Part shown: in pieces, positions 61,110 through 64,000 of the stretch
Layout of the letters: every line of letters begins with the position of its first letter
Numbering within the stretch: position 1 is the stretch's first letter
Assembly (NCBI GenBank): GCA_029224185.1
Contig: JANZKI010000027.1
Location: forward strand, 1,798,001-1,862,000
Direction: 5' to 3'
Origin: Karalla daura
Lineage: Eukaryota; Chordata; Actinopteri; Chaetodontiformes; Leiognathidae
DNA length: 64,000 nt
Notes under the pieces: generated by a model
Told to the model about the DNA's origin: nothing
Databases searched by the model: none
Seen by the model: the letters and a program-made list of their open reading frames with translations, nothing else
Program-made: the position numbers and the translations under genes

Positions 61110-63935
61110 TCAAATGCATTTTCTCAGTTTCGCGTTCGCAGTTCTACAAAAAGGCTCAACTTGGCTGTCGGAACCCACATGACAGGCATTTTGCTGTGCA
61201 GTTGTGGCTAACATGATGCATGTGGTAGAAAGAGCTTCTGAAATGCATTTTCCTACAGTTTCACGCTCGTAGTTCTGTGAAACGGCCGAAATCGGCATAG
61301 TGAACACAATACAGGCAATTTGCTGTATAGCAGGGGCCAACTGCTGAATCTTGCAGCAAAAGCTTCTCAAATGCATTTTCTCAGTTTCGCGTTCGCAGTT
61401 CTACAAAAAGGCTCAACTTGGCTGTCGGAACCCACATGACAGGCATTTTGCTGTGCAGTTGTGGCCAACATGATGCATGTGGTAGAAGAGCTTCTGAAAT
61501 GCATTTTCCTACAGTTTCACGCTTGTAGCTCTGTGAAACGGCCGAAATCGGCGTGGTGAACACCATACAGGCAATTTGCTGTATAGCAGGGGCCAACTGC
61601 TGAATCTTGCAGCAAAAGCTTCTCAAATGCATTTTCTCAGTTTCGCGTTCGCAGTTCTACAAAAAGGCTCAACTTGGCTGTCGGAACCCACATGACAGGC
61701 ATTTTGCTGTGCAGTTGTGGCCAACATGATACATGTGGTAGAAAGAGCTTCTGAAATGCATTTTCCTACAGTTTCACGCTCGTAGTTCTGTGAAACGGCC
61801 GAAATCGGCTTGGTGAACACAATACAGGCAATTTGCTGTATAGTAGGGGCCAACTGCTGAATCTTGCAGCAAAAGCTTCTCAAATGCATTTTCTCAGTTT
61901 TGCGTTCGCAGTTCTACAAAAAGGCTCAACTTGGCTGTCGGAACACACATGACAGGCATTTTGCTGCGCAGTTGTGGCCAACATGATGCATGTGGTAGAA
62001 AGAGCTTCTGACATGCATTTTCCTACAGTTTCACGCTCGTAGTTCTGTGAAACGGCCGAAATCGGCTTGGTGAACACCATACAGGCAATTTGCTGTATAG
62101 TAGGGGCCAACTGCTGAATCTTGCAGCAAAAGCTTCTCAAATGCATTTTCTCAGTTTCGCGTTCGCAGTTCTACAAAAAGGCTCAACTTGGCTGTCGGAA
62201 CACACATGACAGGCATTTTGCTGCGCAGTTGTGGCCAACATGATGCATGTGGTAGAAAGAGCTTCTGACATGCATTTTCCTACAGTTTCACGCTCGTAGT
62301 TCTGTGAAACGGCCGAAATCGGCTTGGTGAACACCATACAGGCAATTTGCTGTATAGTAGGGGCCAACTAATGAATCTTGCAGCGAAAGCTTCTCAAATG
62401 CATTTTCTCAGTTTCGCGTTCGCAGTTCTACAAAAAGGCTCAACTTGGCTGTCGGAACCCACATGACAGGCATTTTGCTGTGCAGTTGTGGCCAACATGA
62501 TGCATGTGGTAGAAAGAGCTTCTGAAATGCTTTTTCTTACAGTTTCACGCTCGTAGTTCTGTGAAACGGCCGAAATCGGCGTGGTGAACACAATACAGGC
62601 AATTTGCTGTATAGCAGGGGCCAACTGCTGAATCTTGCAGCAAAAGCTTCTCAAATGCATTTTCTCAGTTTCGCGTTCGCAGTTCTACAAAAAGGCTCAA
62701 CTTGGCTGTCGGAACCCACATGACAGGCATTTTGCTGTGCAGTTGTGGCCAACATGATGCATGTGGTAGAAAGAGCTTCTGAAATGCATTTTCCTACAGT
62801 TTCACGCTCGTAGTTCTGTGAAACGGCCGAAATCGGCGTGGTGAACACGATACAGGCAATTTGCTGTATAGCAGGGGCCAACTGCTGAATCTTGCAGCAA
62901 AAGCTTCTCAAATGCATTTTCTCAGTTTCGCGTTCGCAGTTCTACAAAAAGGCTCAACTTGGCTGTCGGAACCCACATGACAGGCATTTTGCTGTGCAGT
63001 TGTGGCTAACATGATGCATGTGGTAGAAAGAGCTTCTGAAATGCATTTTCCTACAGTTTCACGCTCGTAGTTCTGTGAAACGGCCGAAATCGGTGTAGTG
63101 AACACAATACAGGCAATTTGCTGTATAGTAGGGGCCAACTGCTGAATCTTGCAGCAAAAGCTTCTCAAATGCATTTTCTCAGTTTTGCGTTCGCAGTTCT
63201 ACAAAAAGGCTCAACTTGGCTGTCGGAACCCACATGACAGGAATTTTGCTGTGCAGTTGTGGCCAACATGATGCATGTGGTAGAAAGAGCTTCTGACATG
63301 CATTTTCCTACAGTTTCACGCTCGTAGTTCTGTGAAACGGCCGAAATCGGCGTGGTGAACACAATACAGGCAATTTGCTGTATAGCAGGGGCCAACTGCT
63401 GAATCTTGCAGCAAAAGCTTCTCAAATGCATTTTCTCAGTTTCGCGTTCGCAGTTCTACAAAAAGGCTCAACTTGGCTGTCGGAACCCACATGACAGGCA
63501 TTTTGCTGTGCAGTTGTGGCTAACATGATGCATGTGGTAGAAAGAGCTTCTGAAATGAATTTTCCTACAGTTTCACGCTCGTAGTTCTGTGAAACGGCCG
63601 AAATCGGCGTAGTGAACACAATACAGGCAATTTGCTGTATAGCAGGGGCCAACTGCTGAATCTTGCAGCAAAAGCTTCTCAAATGCATTTTCTCAGTTTC
63701 GCGTTCGCAGTTCTACAAAAAGGCTCAACTTGGCTGTCGGAACCCACATGACAGGCATTTTGCTGCGCAGTTGTGGCCAACATGATGCATGTGGTAGAAA
63801 GAGCTTCTGACATGCATTTTCCTACAGTTTCACGCTCGTAGTTCTGTGAAACGGCCGAAATCGGCTTGGTGAACACCATACAGGCAATTTGCTGTATAGT
63901 AGGGGCCAACTGCTGAATCTTGCAGCAAAAGCTTC

Positions 63936-64000
63936 TCAAATGCATTTTCTCAGTTTCGCGTTCGCAGTTCTACAAAAAGGCTCAACTTGGCTGTCGGAAC
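63936..64000. repeat. Partial monomer at right window edge
   Basis: First 65 bases of the next copy, ending at GTCGGAAC. The array continues beyond the window without any sign of degeneration. Confidence 0.95.

Larger units (their letters stand above)
1..64000. repeat. 257-bp satellite DNA array filling the window
   Basis: All 64 kb are tandem, same-orientation copies of one monomer. Successive TCAAATGCAT starts run from 219 to 63679; 228 intervals are 257 bp and 19 are 256 bp, which accounts for every base together with a 218-base left fragment, a final full copy at 63679-63935 and a 65-base right fragment. A typical copy is about 47% GC by hand count. No unique DNA, mobile element or orientation switch interrupts it. 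Such arrays are typical of eukaryotic constitutive heterochromatin and may serve centromere or chromosome-structure roles, but nothing here proves a function. The repeat family is not one I recognise. Both array ends lie outside the window, so the true array is longer. Confidence 0.99.
59054..64000. repeat. 17-monomer HOR, copy 2, expanded and truncated by window end
   Basis: The offset from copy 1 starts at 4,368 bp, rises to 4,625 bp after one extra monomer (60853), and to 5,139 bp after two more (61623 and 61880). The monomer at 63679 matches 58540. The array runs off the right edge. Confidence 0.84.

Noticed and set aside
219..63945. About 220 minus-strand 88-codon frames as a multicopy gene family or polyprotein
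   Set aside because: The 257-bp period is out of frame, so copies cannot fuse. The frames tile the satellite exactly, break freely by frameshift or stop in about 25 copies, and vary without regard to the encoded residue. I recognise no domain, splice or expression signal.
1..64000. CRISPR array
   Set aside because: There are no short direct repeats separated by unique spacers. The whole 257-bp unit is conserved, and no cas-like genes are present.
1..64000. 5S rDNA, tRNA or snRNA tandem cluster
   Set aside because: I saw no box A/box B or 5S internal control region, no tRNA-like cloverleaf and no T-run terminator in the monomer.
1..64000. Bacterial or phage origin with a repeat-protein gene
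   Set aside because: No reading frame crosses monomer boundaries, no other genes occur over 64 kb, and nested HOR organisation is characteristic of eukaryotic satellites.

Overview
The whole 64,000-base window is one uninterrupted, head-to-tail satellite DNA array. I see no unique flanking sequence, credible gene, RNA gene, transposable element, inversion or gap. It is almost certainly eukaryotic heterochromatin (centromeric, pericentromeric, subtelomeric, or from a B or sex chromosome). The species cannot be named from sequence alone; I do not recognise the repeat, and one typical copy is about 47% GC by hand count. The window holds 248 complete monomers plus a 218-base fragment at the left edge and a 65-base fragment at the right edge. 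Measured between successive TCAAATGCAT starts, 228 of 247 intervals are 257 bp and 19 are 256 bp; nothing else occurs.

Each 257-bp monomer is an old dimer of two related subunits, A (129 bp) and B (128 bp), each opening with AGCTTCT and a TGCATTTTC core and about 70% identical by hand alignment. The A-B alternation never breaks. Monomers fall into variant families, named here by position within the monomer (1 = the T of TCAAATGCAT): E (A at 137), S (A at 78), R (usually G118, T144, C185, T199), C (A66, C199), V (T181, an EcoRV site), W (T174) and Y (T159, C164). The order of these families reveals higher-order repeats (HORs).

Layout. 1-3816: a 4-monomer HOR (1,028 bp) repeated about three times. 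3817-8699: a mixed 19-monomer block. 8700-17690 and 17691-26681: two tandem copies of a 35-monomer, 8,991-bp HOR (units 1 and 2), each containing a 6-monomer (1,541-bp) HOR. 26682-27195: two linking monomers. 27196-31564: a copy of the 19-monomer block missing two monomers. 31565-40041: unit 3 (33 monomers). 40042-49032: unit 4 (35 monomers). 49033-64000: a mosaic zone with an 8-monomer duplication, a 6-monomer tandem pair (1,542 bp) and a 17-to-20-monomer HOR. The repeat hierarchy is therefore about 129 bp, 257 bp, about 1.0-1.5 kb, 9.0 kb and about 22.9 kb.

Four single-base markers group unit 1 with unit 3 and unit 2 with unit 4. The 9-kb unit therefore duplicated first and diverged slightly, and then the block of about 22.9 kb duplicated. 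Chimeric monomers, two-monomer losses and a 1-bp deletion shared by several backgrounds point to unequal exchange and gene conversion as the processes shaping the array. An 88-codon minus-strand reading frame recurs in most monomers, but I judge it a by-product of the repeat and not a gene.
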